Assembly (NCBI RefSeq): GCF_019469425.1
Contig: NZ_CP048272.1
Coordinates: 1,426,001-1,490,000 of the forward strand
DNA length: 64,000 bases
Reading direction: 5' to 3'
DNA from: Bifidobacterium asteroides
Lineage (GTDB): Bacteria > Actinomycetota > Actinomycetes > Actinomycetales > Bifidobacteriaceae
In this document: positions 23,914 to 35,476 of the stretch, piece by piece
Layout of the letters: every line of letters starts with the position of its first letter
How positions within the stretch are numbered: the first letter of the stretch is position 1
The notes under the pieces: model-generated
The model's database searches: none
Told to the model about the DNA's origin: nothing
The model's input: only the letters and a program-made list of their open reading frames with translations
Made by a program: the position numbers and the translations under genes

Positions 23914-24693
23914 ATGACCGAACATACACAGCTTATTGACGCAGTCAACGTGCGAATCACCACCAGAGAATACGATCCCAAGCCCATCGATCCCGAACTA
24001 GCCAGGCAGCTGGGCAGCACTCTGAACGCTCTGAACACGCTGAGCGGCCTGGACATGCAGCTGGTTCTGGGCAAACCCGACGCCTTCGCGGCCGACAACG
24101 CTTCCGGCCACCTGGCCAATGCGGCCAACTACCTTGCCCTAGTCGGACCCAAAGATGATCAGAAGAGCCTGGAAAAAGCCGGCTTTTATGGCGAGCGCAT
24201 AGTTCTTGCCGCCACCTTATACGGACTGGGGACAGGATGGGTGTCGGGCAGCTGGGACCGCCAGGCGGCCGAGCGCCACTGCCGGATCACCCCCGGCCAG
24301 TCGCTCTATCTAGTGGTCACCATCGGCTATCCGGCCGACCAGGTCGGCTACGGCAACCAGGACTTCGACAAGCTTTGCCGACGTCAGAGCGAGCATCGAA
24401 CCTCCAAGAGCTACGAGGAGCTGACTTCATCCATGAGCGCGCAGGATCGCCAAGATGCTCCGGAATGGTTCAAGGCCGGCGTGGCTGCCGCCGCCAAGGC
24501 TCCTTCAGCCATGAATGGGCAGCCAGTGCTATTCGCTTGGGACAAGGGCTCAGGCGATGCGATCGCCACATTGGACCCCTCGGTCGCCTATGGTTCCGCC
24601 GTTGATCTGGGCATAGCCAAAATGAACTTTCAGATCGGAGCCGGAGGCGGCACATGGACCTGGGGCGACAAAGGCCGCTTTATCAGGTCCTGA
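23914..24693 (+). CDS. Nitroreductase family protein
   Basis: This FMN-dependent oxidoreductase of about 259 residues, related to TM1586-type nitroreductases, is built from two half-domains. The N-terminal half has VRITTREYDPKPIDPE, which places Arg residues at the FMN phosphate. The C-terminal half has AAAKAPSAMNGQPVLF, the common Ser-Asn flavin-site motif. GTGWVSGSWDRQAAE lies between. A longer reading from 23764 would add 50 residues of non-homologous sequence. The ATG at 23914 is preferred because it coincides with the family N-terminus and an extended -10 box. The substrate is unknown. Confidence 0.85.
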   Translation: MTEHTQLIDAVNVRITTREYDPKPIDPELARQLGSTLNALNTLSGLDMQLVLGKPDAFAADNASGHLANAANYLALVGPKDDQKSLEKAGFYGERIVLAATLYGLGTGWVSGSWDRQAAERHCRITPGQSLYLVVTIGYPADQVGYGNQDFDKLCRRQSEHRTSKSYEELTSSMSAQDRQDAPEWFKAGVAAAAKAPSAMNGQPVLFAWDKGSGDAIATLDPSVAYGSAVDLGIAKMNFQIGAGGGTWTWGDKGRFIRS

Positions 24694-24744
24694 CCATGGC
24701 TGTACCCCGTGATCAGGCAAGGGGGCCGTGTAGGGTGATGACCT

Positions 24745-25515
24745 ATGGACAATGGAGCATCATCACAGTCAGCCACTGAACCGAGCACTGAAGCAGGTTC
24801 GACCACCCTTTACCTGACCCGACACGGCAGAACAACGGCCAATGTCATGCACCTGATGCAGGGGTGGTCCGATTTCCCCCTGACCAGGCTAGGCCGCGAG
24901 GACGTGCGCCAGTTCGGCCGGGGTCTGCGGCCCATTCGTTTCCGGGCAGCCTGGAGCGGCAATCTGAGCAGACAATATGAAACGGCCCGTCTGGCCCTCG
25001 ACATGTCCGGCAATGGGGACCTGCGCGTGGGCGTTGACCCTGACCTGCGCGAGGATAATTTCGGCAGTTTCGAGGGTCGGGACGAGCGTACCACTCTGGA
25101 CCAGGTCTGCGCCGCCATGGGTTTCAAGGACTTCGCTACGGCCAAGGCGGCCTACGGCAGGAACATCTCCGTCCATATGCAGGACACCTTCCACCGGCTG
25201 GATGCCCAGGACGTCCTGTCTGCCGGACTGGAGGAACAGGATCGGGCTGAGGCCACGGCCCAGGTCCGCAGCAGGATGATCGCGGTGCTGACACGCATCG
25301 CCCAGTCCGCAATCGAAGAGGGCGGCGGACCTGTCCTGGTGGTCTCCTCGGGCATGTGCCTGCAACAGTTCCTGGTGGCCATCGACGACCACTGCCCCAT
25401 TCCCGGCATGGACAACACGGCAGTCACCAAGGTGATTTATGGGCATGACGGATTCCGCCTGGCGGGCCCGGTCGGCTCCATGGAGTACTTCCGAGCAGGA
25501 AGTCAGGACGAGTAG
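24745..25515 (+). CDS. Histidine phosphatase (phosphoglycerate mutase-like) family protein
   Basis: This 256-residue protein carries the RHG motif (LYLTRHGRTTAN) with the catalytic His27, the second Arg site in WSGNLSRQYETARL, a Glu region in REDNFGSFEGRDE, and the second His region in SGMCLQQF. In the last of these the usual His of SHG is replaced (SSGMCL), so the catalytic pair may be altered. These enzymes act on phosphomonoesters, and the substrate is unknown. No Shine-Dalgarno sequence is seen. TAGGGT lies 8 nt upstream of the ATG. The gene lies 51 nt after the nitroreductase. Confidence 0.85.
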   Translation: MDNGASSQSATEPSTEAGSTTLYLTRHGRTTANVMHLMQGWSDFPLTRLGREDVRQFGRGLRPIRFRAAWSGNLSRQYETARLALDMSGNGDLRVGVDPDLREDNFGSFEGRDERTTLDQVCAAMGFKDFATAKAAYGRNISVHMQDTFHRLDAQDVLSAGLEEQDRAEATAQVRSRMIAVLTRIAQSAIEEGGGPVLVVSSGMCLQQFLVAIDDHCPIPGMDNTAVTKVIYGHDGFRLAGPVGSMEYFRAGSQDE

Positions 25516-25619
25516 CAGGCAGAACTGTCAGGCGCATTGCACTTCTCTGACTGTTAGATTTTTAGCGGCTCTATTTCCTTCCTGACGTGTCTTAAAAATG
25601 CACCAGCGGCGAGAGGGAA

Positions 25620-25648
25620 TTGACCATTCCAAAGAGCACAGCTATATT
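25620..25648 (+). promoter_or_regulatory. Promoter of the ribU-ecf operon
   Basis: TTGACC (25620-25625) and TATATT (25643-25648) are separated by exactly 17 nt. Transcription would start near 25655, immediately before the FMN riboswitch. This is the best sigma-70-like promoter in the window. Confidence 0.8.
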
Positions 25649-25658
25649 GAAATCATCA

Positions 25659-25783
25659 GTTTCAGGGAAGGTGAAAGTCCTTACTGGCGGTATCCGGCTG
25701 AATACCGGGAGCCCGCGACCCGCGCAAGCGGTGGATATCGGTCGAAGTCCGAAGCCAACGGTTACAGTCCGGATGGAAGAAAC
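25659..25783 (+). promoter_or_regulatory. FMN riboswitch (RFN element)
   Basis: The conserved RFN blocks are present in order: AGGGAAGGTGAAAGTCC, ACTGGCGGTAT, AGCCCGCGACCCGC, GGTGGA, TCGGTCGAAGTCCGAAGCC, AACGGTTACAGTCCGGATGG. GTTTC and GAAAC close the P1 helix. The ribosome binding site of ribU follows directly after P1, so translational control by FMN is likely. Confidence 0.95.
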
Positions 25784-25793
25784 GAGGCCCTCT

Positions 25794-26399
25794 ATGCGCA
25801 TGCCCAATTCTCATACACACACCGTTGCAAACAAGGACACGCGCTTCAATGATGTCCACTCCACAGGAGCGGGCGGTTCAGGACGCTGGTCTACCAAGCG
25901 GATCGCAGTCTACGCGCTCTTCGTAGCCCTGGCCATGGTTCTAAGCTTCTTCTCCTTCCCGATCTTTCCTGCGGCCCCCTGGCTCAAATACGACCCCTCG
26001 GGCATCGTCGTCCTGGTGTGTGGCTTCGCCTTCGGACCAGCGGCTGCCGCCATCATCTCCATCCTGGGATTCGTTCCTCACCTGTTCACCAACCCCTTCG
26101 GCGCTCTGATCTCGATGATCGTGGCCTTGGCCCTGAGCGTGCCGGCAGCCTTGATCTACCGCAGGTTGCACAGCCGTAAGGGAGCGGTCATCGGGATCGT
26201 CTCCGGCGCTATTCTGGGCGTGATCGCAGCCATCCTGTGCAACGTGGTAATCACACCCTTCTACGCACACATGTCCATGGCCAAGGTGGTCGCCATGATC
26301 GTGCCGATCCTCCTGCCCTTCAACCTGATGAAGTTCGCCATCCACGGCGTGGTCACCTTCCTGCTCTACAAGCCCATCTCCACACTGATCAACAAGTAG
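25794..26399 (+). CDS. ribU: ECF transporter S component, riboflavin-specific
   Basis: This 201-residue membrane protein is the substrate-binding subunit of a riboflavin ECF importer. It has a polar N-terminus of about 35 residues, then KRIAVYALFVALAMVLSFF and about six hydrophobic segments. FPAAPWLKYDPSGIVVLVCGFAFGP is the family signature, and the C-terminal FNLMKFAIHGVVTFLLYKP is also typical. An upstream reading from 25620 would pass through the riboswitch and is rejected. GAGG lies 6 nt before the chosen ATG. The FMN riboswitch upstream and the ECF energizing gene 21 nt downstream support the assignment. Confidence 0.93.
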   Translation: MRMPNSHTHTVANKDTRFNDVHSTGAGGSGRWSTKRIAVYALFVALAMVLSFFSFPIFPAAPWLKYDPSGIVVLVCGFAFGPAAAAIISILGFVPHLFTNPFGALISMIVALALSVPAALIYRRLHSRKGAVIGIVSGAILGVIAAILCNVVITPFYAHMSMAKVVAMIVPILLPFNLMKFAIHGVVTFLLYKPISTLINK

Positions 26400-26420
26400 G
26401 CCACGGCGGTTCGGAACGTC

Positions 26421-28859
26421 ATGGCGGCATCCATGGACCAATCCCCAGTCCCGGATTCAGCGGATTCGAAGGCGACCGTCGCCCGGCTCAGCCAGGTCTC
26501 TTTCTCCTATGACGGAGGCCGGACCTGGGCCTTGGACCACCTGTCCATGGAAGTGCGTGCAGGCGAACATCTGTGCATCCTGGGAGCAAATGGTTCCGGC
26601 AAATCCACTCTGGGAAGCATCCTCTCGGGTGCGACGGCACCTGACCACGGCCAGGTCGAGCTTATGGGCCGATCCGTCTGCTCCGATACGCCGGGTCAGG
26701 GCCGACATATCGATACTGAGGCCTACCGACAGGCACGGCGGAGCATCGGCATGGTCTTTCAGAACCCTGAAGACCAGATCGTAACCACCGTTGCCCAGGA
26801 CGATGTGGCTTTTGGACCCGAAAATCTGGGCATGCCCCGCCAAAAGATGCTTTCCTGTGTCCCAGCGGCCCTGAAGCAGGTAGATCTGCAGACGCGGATG
26901 AATGATAATCCCACCCGCATGTCTGGCGGGCAGCAGCAACGACTGGCCCTGGCCGGCAGCCTGGCCATGAATCCAAACATGATGGTGCTGGACGAACCTG
27001 GCGCCATGCTCGACGCGGCCGGTCGACAGGAGATCCAATCAATTCTGCGTCGGCTGACGGCCCAGGGCACAGCTGTCGTCCACATCACCCACCTGCTCGA
27101 GCAGGCCAGGCATGCTGATCGGGTCCTCGTGCTTGACCATGGGCACATCCTGGCTTCAGGAAACCCGGTCCGGATTCTGGACGGACAAAACCTGCCTGTC
27201 CTTGCCCGCGAAGATGCCCAGCAGGCAGGCAGCGAACCGGATCGGAATAGATCAAGCCAGAGCGCGACGATACATGCGGATACGAAATCTACGGTCGGCG
27301 ATCGGGCTGATACTATGGTCAAACTCTCGGGCGTCTCCTACAGCTTTCCCGATGCCGACGGCCAAGCGCTCAGCCATGTGAGTCTGGAGTTGGCGGCAGG
27401 ACAGACCCTGGCCATCATCGGGCGTAACGGATCCGGCAAGTCCACACTGGCCAGGCTCATCTGCGCCCTGGCCACTCCCGACAGCGGGTCCATCCAGGTG
27501 GCCGGCCTGCCCCTGGCCGGACCCGACCGGCCCAAGGCCAGGCATCTGCGGCGCCAGAATCTGAAGCTGCTGCGCCAACGGGTCGGCTATGTCATGCAAT
27601 ACCCCGAACATCAGCTTTTTGCGGATTCTGTTGCCCAGGACATCGCCTATGGTCCACACAACCTGGGCTACGGGCCCGAACAGGTGCAGCATCGGGTGGA
27701 TGAAGTCATGAAGCTCTTGGGCATCAGTGATCTGGCCGACCGCTCCCCCTTCGACCTCTCGGGGGGCCAGCGGCGCCTGGTGGCCATCGCCGGAGTCGTG
27801 GCCTGCAGCCCGCAACTGCTGGTTTTGGACGAGGCCACTGCCAGTCTCGACCCCCAGGCCTGCGCACGCATCATGACACTGCTTCGAGTGCTCCATCGGC
27901 GCGGTGTCACCATCGTCATGAGCACGCACGCCGATCGTGAGGCCCTGGGCCTGGCCGACCAGACCCTGCTCCTGGAGCATGGAGAAACACTGGCCTATGG
28001 GCCTGCTGCTGAAGTCGTGAAGCGCTACCATCAACTGCTGGCAACAGAAGCAGCGGAGAAGGAAACCAATCGCACTCAGACCGACCAGAAACCCCTGTCC
28101 TTGCTGGCAAGACTTGACCCGCGAGCCAAGCTGGCAACCTTCCTCCTAGCCATGTTCACCGCCTTCGCTATCTCCACGCCAAGGCAGCTTGTTCTGGCGC
28201 TGGTGGTCACTGTGGGTCTCTTTGCCGCCGCCCGGGCCCCACTGCGTTCCATCATGAACTCGGTCAAAGGCTTTCTGGCCCTCATGCTTCTGCTGGCCCT
28301 GTTCAATCTTTTGGTCACGCAAACCGGCCGGAAATTGGCTGCCTGGGGCCCATTCGTGCTGACCACTGGCGGCATCTGGGTGGCCGTACTCTATGCCTGC
28401 CGCTTTATGCTGATTATCTTTCTGGGAGCGCTCCTAGTGGAGACCACCACGCCGACGCAGATGACCGATGCCTGTGAATCCCTGCTGAGCCCACTGTCAA
28501 AGCTGGGCATACACACCAATGAGATTGCTCTGGTCCTTTCATTGGCCCTGCGTTTCATCCCCACCTTGGGACGTGAAGTTCAGGCCATCGTTGAGGCCCA
28601 GGCCGCCCGCGGCGGATCCATCGAGTCCGGCTCGCTCTCGCAACGCCTGCATGCAGCCATAGCCATCACAGTCCCCGTCTTCGCCGGAGCCCTGCGCCAC
28701 GCTGATAACCTGAGCCGGGCATTGGACGCCCGGTGCTATGAGGGCAGCCGTCAAGAACGCACCCACTACCGATTGCTGCGACTGGGCAGGATGGACATCC
28801 TGTTCATCGCTCTCATGTCCCTCTACCTTCTGGCCCTGCTGCTACATCCCCTGTTCTGA
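26421..28859 (+). CDS. Fused ECF energizing module (EcfA-EcfA'-EcfT)
   Basis: This 812-residue single polypeptide carries both ATPases and the membrane T component of an ECF importer. ABC domain 1 has Walker A GANGSGKST (about 55-63), signature MSGGQQQR and Walker B MMVLDEPGAMLD. ABC domain 2 has GRNGSGKST near 335, LSGGQRRL and LLVLDEATASLD. From about residue 560, LLARLDPRAKLATFLL begins the EcfT domain with five or six membrane segments, and an Ala-Arg-Gly coupling motif is visible in QAARGGSIESGS. Sites in both ATPases look intact. The gene follows ribU and probably energizes it. It could also serve other S components such as YkoE. The ribosome binding site is weak. Confidence 0.92.
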   Translation: MAASMDQSPVPDSADSKATVARLSQVSFSYDGGRTWALDHLSMEVRAGEHLCILGANGSGKSTLGSILSGATAPDHGQVELMGRSVCSDTPGQGRHIDTEAYRQARRSIGMVFQNPEDQIVTTVAQDDVAFGPENLGMPRQKMLSCVPAALKQVDLQTRMNDNPTRMSGGQQQRLALAGSLAMNPNMMVLDEPGAMLDAAGRQEIQSILRRLTAQGTAVVHITHLLEQARHADRVLVLDHGHILASGNPVRILDGQNLPVLAREDAQQAGSEPDRNRSSQSATIHADTKSTVGDRADTMVKLSGVSYSFPDADGQALSHVSLELAAGQTLAIIGRNGSGKSTLARLICALATPDSGSIQVAGLPLAGPDRPKARHLRRQNLKLLRQRVGYVMQYPEHQLFADSVAQDIAYGPHNLGYGPEQVQHRVDEVMKLLGISDLADRSPFDLSGGQRRLVAIAGVVACSPQLLVLDEATASLDPQACARIMTLLRVLHRRGVTIVMSTHADREALGLADQTLLLEHGETLAYGPAAEVVKRYHQLLATEAAEKETNRTQTDQKPLSLLARLDPRAKLATFLLAMFTAFAISTPRQLVLALVVTVGLFAAARAPLRSIMNSVKGFLALMLLLALFNLLVTQTGRKLAAWGPFVLTTGGIWVAVLYACRFMLIIFLGALLVETTTPTQMTDACESLLSPLSKLGIHTNEIALVLSLALRFIPTLGREVQAIVEAQAARGGSIESGSLSQRLHAAIAITVPVFAGALRHADNLSRALDARCYEGSRQERTHYRLLRLGRMDILFIALMSLYLLALLLHPLF

Positions 28860-28877
28860 GCAGTCAGGGCCGCGTCA

Positions 28878-28907
28878 AGCACTTAGTCCATGCCTGGCTT
28901 AAGTGCT
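28878..28907 (+). terminator. Candidate terminator hairpin after ecf gene
   Basis: AGCACTTA and TAAGTGCT form an 8-bp stem starting 19 nt after the stop codon, with an inner CCA/TGG pairing. No U-tract follows. Confidence 0.45.
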
Positions 28908-29173
28908 CCATCCCGCAACCATCTGAGTCCTTGACTACTTAAGCAAACGAGCCGTTGTGAATGGAAGGCTGACCTGGGAACGCTGGGGTCAGTCGCTGTC
29001 AACTTCATCGCTGCCTCGAAGCTGATATAAGAAAACGATCGAGCCCTTCGACGGACTCGTAAGGCAAGGCGAATGCGGAGCTCACTCTGCCAACAGACAC
29101 TATATATTTCAAGCGATGCTTCACGAACGATATTGCAGAGATCAGCACCGATCCTCGGCAGCATCAAATAAGC
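28908..29173. other. Intergenic segment without a recognisable gene
   Basis: The stretch between the ecf gene and the clpC terminator is somewhat more A+T-rich than its surroundings. I found no tRNA-like fold, ribosome binding site or conserved protein. A 6-bp inverted repeat (CTGACC/GGTCAG, 28969-28992) is the only local structure noted. It may be untranslated spacer or decayed sequence. Confidence 0.4.
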
Positions 29174-29206
29174 GGGGCTGGAGCACTATCCAAGTGCTCC
29201 AGCCCC
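29174..29206 (-). terminator. Intrinsic terminator of clpC
   Basis: A perfect 14-bp stem (GGGGCTGGAGCACT with AGTGCTCCAGCCCC) has a 5-nt loop, 37 nt beyond the clpC stop. On the minus strand it is followed by GCTTATTTG, a weak U-tract. Confidence 0.75.
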
Positions 29207-29242
29207 ACTTCAGTCAGCCGCGTCAGGCATTAACCATGTATC

Positions 29243-31891
<2,649 letters not shown>

Positions 31892-31963
31892 ACTTGTCCT
31901 TCCCTTTGATCCGTAATTCACTCTACAGATTTACGGTGACGTTTATTCTCGGCCCACCGGGGA

Positions 31964-31980
31964 TTGCGCTCTGAACGCAA
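31964..31980 (-). promoter_or_regulatory. Palindrome upstream of clpC, possible ClgR-type operator
   Basis: TTGCG and CGCAA are separated by 7 nt, about 73-89 nt upstream of the clpC start. Read on the minus strand, CGTTCAGAGCG differs at one position from the CGCYNANRGCG core described for actinobacterial ClgR sites. The assignment is tentative. Confidence 0.35.
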
Positions 31981-31993
31981 CGAGGCCTTGGAA

Positions 31994-32977
31994 TCACTCC
32001 TCTGAGCCGTCTTCCGACTGCATCTGCTCCATGAGTTCCACCTCAGGGCGCTCCTCGCGAGGCTTCTGCCTGACCACATCAATATGAAGATCGTCATAGG
32101 CCGGCTGGGACTGGACCCAGAGATGGGACTCCTCCTGGGGCTCGATCTCGGAATGCTCCCCGCAGCCATGATCCAGGGAGACCACACGCCCATCGTCCGG
32201 GCTCCAACGATTGGCACAGACGCCGAACATGGACCCCAGATCACCTGCCAGGGGAATCATGAAGCCGCAGGTCTCGCAGGCCTTGCCCTTGGCCGTTCGG
32301 GTCGACAGGGACTTGGGACCGTGCTGCCCCTCGTACCAGCGCTTGGCTGTGGCGGACCTGGCCTCGGCGGTCATCAAGTGCCGACGAGTCAGAGCGAAGC
32401 GGTCGACGGCCTCATCCAGGTCGTCGGAAGATGTCTGTGCACCGAAGGAAACCTGACCATCCGGTTCCTGCTCGCGAACGTCTTTTTCGTCACCTGAGCG
32501 GTCTGCCAGGCGGAAGACCGCACCGTCAGCATCAACCGGGGCAGATGCTTTCTGACCCTCTTCATTGTCCTCTGAGGTCGGCTGCACTTCAGAATTCTGA
32601 GGCCTAGCCTGCGCAGGCTTGTAGCCGGCCGTCAGTCTGGGGTCGGCGGGGTCGGTTCCCATGGCATCGGTCACGCTCAGATCCGAGGGCAGCAGGCGAT
32701 CCTTCCAGGGAACCCAAGCCGGGGGCTGCAGGGCCGCATCGGTGGGCACCAGAGACGATTCATCCACAGTCCAGGTACCGGCATCCTCATCACGGTAAAG
32801 GGTGACCGACCACTGCCAGCCCTCGTAGCCCTTGATAGCCGAGGCGAACCGGTAGTCCCAGACTCCATCCCCGATCAGGGTGCGGTCGACCAGCCCACCA
32901 ACCTCATCGCTGTCGGCAGCCACGCTTAGAGCTACCCGCCTGGCCAGTTCCTCAGGATCCAAGTCCTCTTGAACCAT
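31994..32977 (-). CDS. DUF3027 domain protein
   Basis: This 327-residue soluble actinobacterial protein has unknown function. The N-terminal domain (about 1-100) includes GVWDYRFASAIKGYEGWQWSV, typical of DUF3027. The middle is rich in Glu, Asp and Gln and probably disordered. The C-terminal part has CETCGFMIPLAGDLGSMFG, VCANRW and HGCGEHSE, so four to five Cys plus His residues could bind zinc. AAGGTG lies 7 nt before the ATG. The gene lies between a cold-shock-domain gene and clpC on the same strand. The function is not known. Confidence 0.85.
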   Translation of the reverse strand: MVQEDLDPEELARRVALSVAADSDEVGGLVDRTLIGDGVWDYRFASAIKGYEGWQWSVTLYRDEDAGTWTVDESSLVPTDAALQPPAWVPWKDRLLPSDLSVTDAMGTDPADPRLTAGYKPAQARPQNSEVQPTSEDNEEGQKASAPVDADGAVFRLADRSGDEKDVREQEPDGQVSFGAQTSSDDLDEAVDRFALTRRHLMTAEARSATAKRWYEGQHGPKSLSTRTAKGKACETCGFMIPLAGDLGSMFGVCANRWSPDDGRVVSLDHGCGEHSEIEPQEESHLWVQSQPAYDDLHIDVVRQKPREERPEVELMEQMQSEDGSEE

Positions 32978-33044
32978 CTATCACACCTTCATCATCAGTG
33001 GGACCGGATCAACCGATCCTTGTCGGATTCTTCTCGCCGTCCAC

Positions 33045-33434
33045 TCAGTCCGGCACGTCAAAGTCATCGGCCACAGCCCTCAGGAGGGTAGCCAGCTTGG
33101 CGGATTCGGCCCGACCTGGATAGTGGTGCCGACGCAGGCCATTGCCAGCCGAATCCAGCAGCTTGATCAGATCCTCCACGATGGCAGCCATATCGTCCGG
33201 ATCAGGTCGCTTGGCACGCAGAATGGAGGGGGTCGGCCCCACCAGCTTCAGATCCAGGGCCTGGGGGCCCTTGCGTCCCTCAGCCACCGAGAACTCCACC
33301 CTGGATCCTTTGCGTATGGTGGATACCCCAGCAGGCAGGGCTGATGATGGCAGGAAGACATCCCCACCCTGTTCATCCGTGATGAACCCGAACCCCCGCT
33401 TGGCGTCATACCACCGTACTCTCCCGCTGGGCAT
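33045..33434 (-). CDS. Cold-shock domain protein with C-terminal extension
   Basis: This 129-residue protein has an N-terminal cold-shock domain (about 1-65) showing the RNA-binding motifs KRGFGFI and DVFLPSSAL. It is followed by a helical extension of about 60 residues that ends RAVADDFDVPD. Classical CspA proteins are about 67 residues, so this is the longer actinobacterial type found next to DUF3027. It probably binds single-stranded nucleic acid. AAGGAAG lies about 10 nt before the ATG. It precedes the DUF3027 gene by 67 nt and could be co-transcribed. Confidence 0.88.
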   Translation of the reverse strand: MPSGRVRWYDAKRGFGFITDEQGGDVFLPSSALPAGVSTIRKGSRVEFSVAEGRKGPQALDLKLVGPTPSILRAKRPDPDDMAAIVEDLIKLLDSAGNGLRRHHYPGRAESAKLATLLRAVADDFDVPD

Positions 33435-33520
33435 GCTCTGCCACTTCCTTACGTTGCTTCTTGAACAGGTATATACGGAATCAGTCTACCTGACCTGGAC
33501 AGTCAGGACGACCCATCTTG

Positions 33521-35476
33521 TCATAGGCGTACGGGACGGTTGGCGGCAGGATTAGCCTGATCCTCAACGCCTCCCTGATCCCGCCTGACGCCCTGGGGTA
33601 TGACGATGGTGAAGGTCAAGCCGCCCCCCGGGGTCTGCGAGGCGCAGATGAACCCCTGATGGGCCTTGACAATGGATTGCACAATGGCCAGACCCAGCCC
33701 CGTGCCGCCCTTCTCCCGAGCCCTGGATGGGTCGGCAGTATAGAAGCGCTCGAAGAGCCTGGACCTGGATTCCTCCGGGACGCCCGGCCCGTGGTCGACC
33801 ACGCGAATGACGGCATAGTCGGTGCCCACATGGCTGTTCTCTGCCACCTGGATCGCCTCAGTCAATCGTCCCAGAGAGGATTCAGCGGCCTCCAACCTTG
33901 TCAGATCCGCTGGAGCGATGGTCGCCTTGACCAGGCCCAATCCCACTCGAACCGGCGAATCAGATGGGGTGTAGCGGTGGATATTGCCCACGATATTGGT
34001 AATCACCTGACGCAGACGACTAGGATCGCCAGTCACCTGCACCGGGGGCAAGGGGCCCTCCTGAATGTCCAGGCTGACAGATGGACCCAGGTGCCCGCCC
34101 ACGGTGATTTTCTCCTTGCTGCGCCCTTTGAGGCCTGGCAGACCCTTGTTGGCTGCGACCGGGACCTCCTGGGGGGCTGGCTGATCCTCGGTATGCAGGC
34201 ATACCTTTCCTGTAGCCATTTGCCTGCCGGGGTCCAGTGCATGCAGGTCGTCCACCCCGTCTCGCACCAGTCCAGTCAAATCGACCGCCAGGGTCGGGTC
34301 GATTCCCCTGCCCTCATCCAGGCGGGCAAGCGAAAGCAGATCCGTGACCAGGACCGTCATCCTGGTGGAAGAGTCCTCGATGTGCTGAATGGACTTGTCA
34401 GCCCGCTCCAAAGCCCCTGGACAGTCGCGCTGCATCCTGTAAAGCTCTGCGTAGCCGTGGATGGCGGCCAGTGGGGTGCGCAGCTCATGGCTGGCATCTG
34501 AAACGAACTGTTTCATCTTCTCAGTGGTCTGGCGCTGCTCGTCGAAGGAATGCTCGATTCGCGTCAGCATGGCATTCAGGGATGCTGCCAGGGAACCCAC
34601 CTCGGTATTCTCCGGGAAGCTGGGAATGCGTTGGGAAAGGTCGCCAGCCGCTATTTTTGCAGCACTCTTCTCGATGCGCTTGAGGGGAACCAGGGTGGAC
34701 TGGATCAGCAGGACCGAGATGACGCCGCCCAGAAGGACCACCACGACGGAGATGATCATGCAGAAAGCCGTCAGATCATGCACAGCTTCGTCCTGGTCGC
34801 TCATGGACAGGCCGATGAAGAGCACGCCGCTGATTTCAGAATCGTCCAGTTCGTTATGCAGCTTCCACTGCATGGCCACCACCCGCCAAGGGGCCCGCGC
34901 TCGCTTCATGGTGTCCCGGTCGGGCGAGGCCTGCTGAGGGACGCGCACATAGGCCGGCACCGTGGTCGGCTGGCCCATGGGTATCGAGCCCATGCCGCCG
35001 TCGGCTGGCAGCCGTGGGCGGGAGATGACCCCGTTGACCTGCATGGGATTCAGATCGTCCGAAATGATGTGCAGATCGTTGTCTCGTATCTGCAGGAAGT
35101 AATCGGTTGGGCCCAGGCCGTTCTTGCTCAGATCCTCCTGGCGGAGAAGCGTGGCGTTGCGAATGCCCAGGTTGGCCTGGCGGATCAATTGCGAGTCTGT
35201 GCGTTTCATCAGATAGTCGTCGGCCATCTGGCAGATGGCTACAGAAACGCCCACCGTGCCCACGATGAGCAGGATGAGCATGCTGGCCACAAGTTTGGTG
35301 CTTAGGGGGATAGCAGCCAGAGGCGACCTAGGCATGGAGCGACCCCTCGGTTTGCTGGAGCCGGATGCCTTGCCAGAGCCCGAACCCATGAAGACCTTGG
35401 ACCTGTCAGCCGCCCTCGGGTCGGGAGCGGCCGATGGTTCTGCCTTGAGGGTCGGATCCTGGGGACTAGTCGCCAT
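33521..35476 (-). CDS. Two-component sensor histidine kinase
   Basis: This membrane kinase of about 650 residues pairs with the response regulator immediately upstream. It has two membrane segments (about 45-65 and 225-250) flanking an extracytoplasmic sensor domain, a HAMP domain with ILIQSTLVPLKRIE-like sequence, and the phospho-acceptor His in FVSDASHELRTPLAAIHGY. The ATP-binding domain has an N-box (ITNIVGNIHRYTP), DHGPGVP and GGTGLGLAIV. Two Pro/Gly-rich insertions enlarge the region between the HisKA and N-box and the region after the N-box. Several starts are possible (35494, 35485, 35476). I chose the last, which has GGATGGCGG upstream. It overlaps the regulator stop by 11 nt. Confidence 0.92.
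   Translation of the reverse strand: MATSPQDPTLKAEPSAAPDPRAADRSKVFMGSGSGKASGSSKPRGRSMPRSPLAAIPLSTKLVASMLILLIVGTVGVSVAICQMADDYLMKRTDSQLIRQANLGIRNATLLRQEDLSKNGLGPTDYFLQIRDNDLHIISDDLNPMQVNGVISRPRLPADGGMGSIPMGQPTTVPAYVRVPQQASPDRDTMKRARAPWRVVAMQWKLHNELDDSEISGVLFIGLSMSDQDEAVHDLTAFCMIISVVVVLLGGVISVLLIQSTLVPLKRIEKSAAKIAAGDLSQRIPSFPENTEVGSLAASLNAMLTRIEHSFDEQRQTTEKMKQFVSDASHELRTPLAAIHGYAELYRMQRDCPGALERADKSIQHIEDSSTRMTVLVTDLLSLARLDEGRGIDPTLAVDLTGLVRDGVDDLHALDPGRQMATGKVCLHTEDQPAPQEVPVAANKGLPGLKGRSKEKITVGGHLGPSVSLDIQEGPLPPVQVTGDPSRLRQVITNIVGNIHRYTPSDSPVRVGLGLVKATIAPADLTRLEAAESSLGRLTEAIQVAENSHVGTDYAVIRVVDHGPGVPEESRSRLFERFYTADPSRAREKGGTGLGLAIVQSIVKAHQGFICASQTPGGGLTFTIVIPQGVRRDQGGVEDQANPAANRPVRL

Noticed and set aside
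25620-25793. Upstream extension of ribU through the leader
   Set aside because: It would translate the FMN riboswitch. The ATG at 25794 has a ribosome binding site and fits the family length.
28883-29167. Small minus-strand open frame between ecf and clpC
   Set aside because: No ribosome binding site or recognisable family, and it runs through the ecf terminator region.
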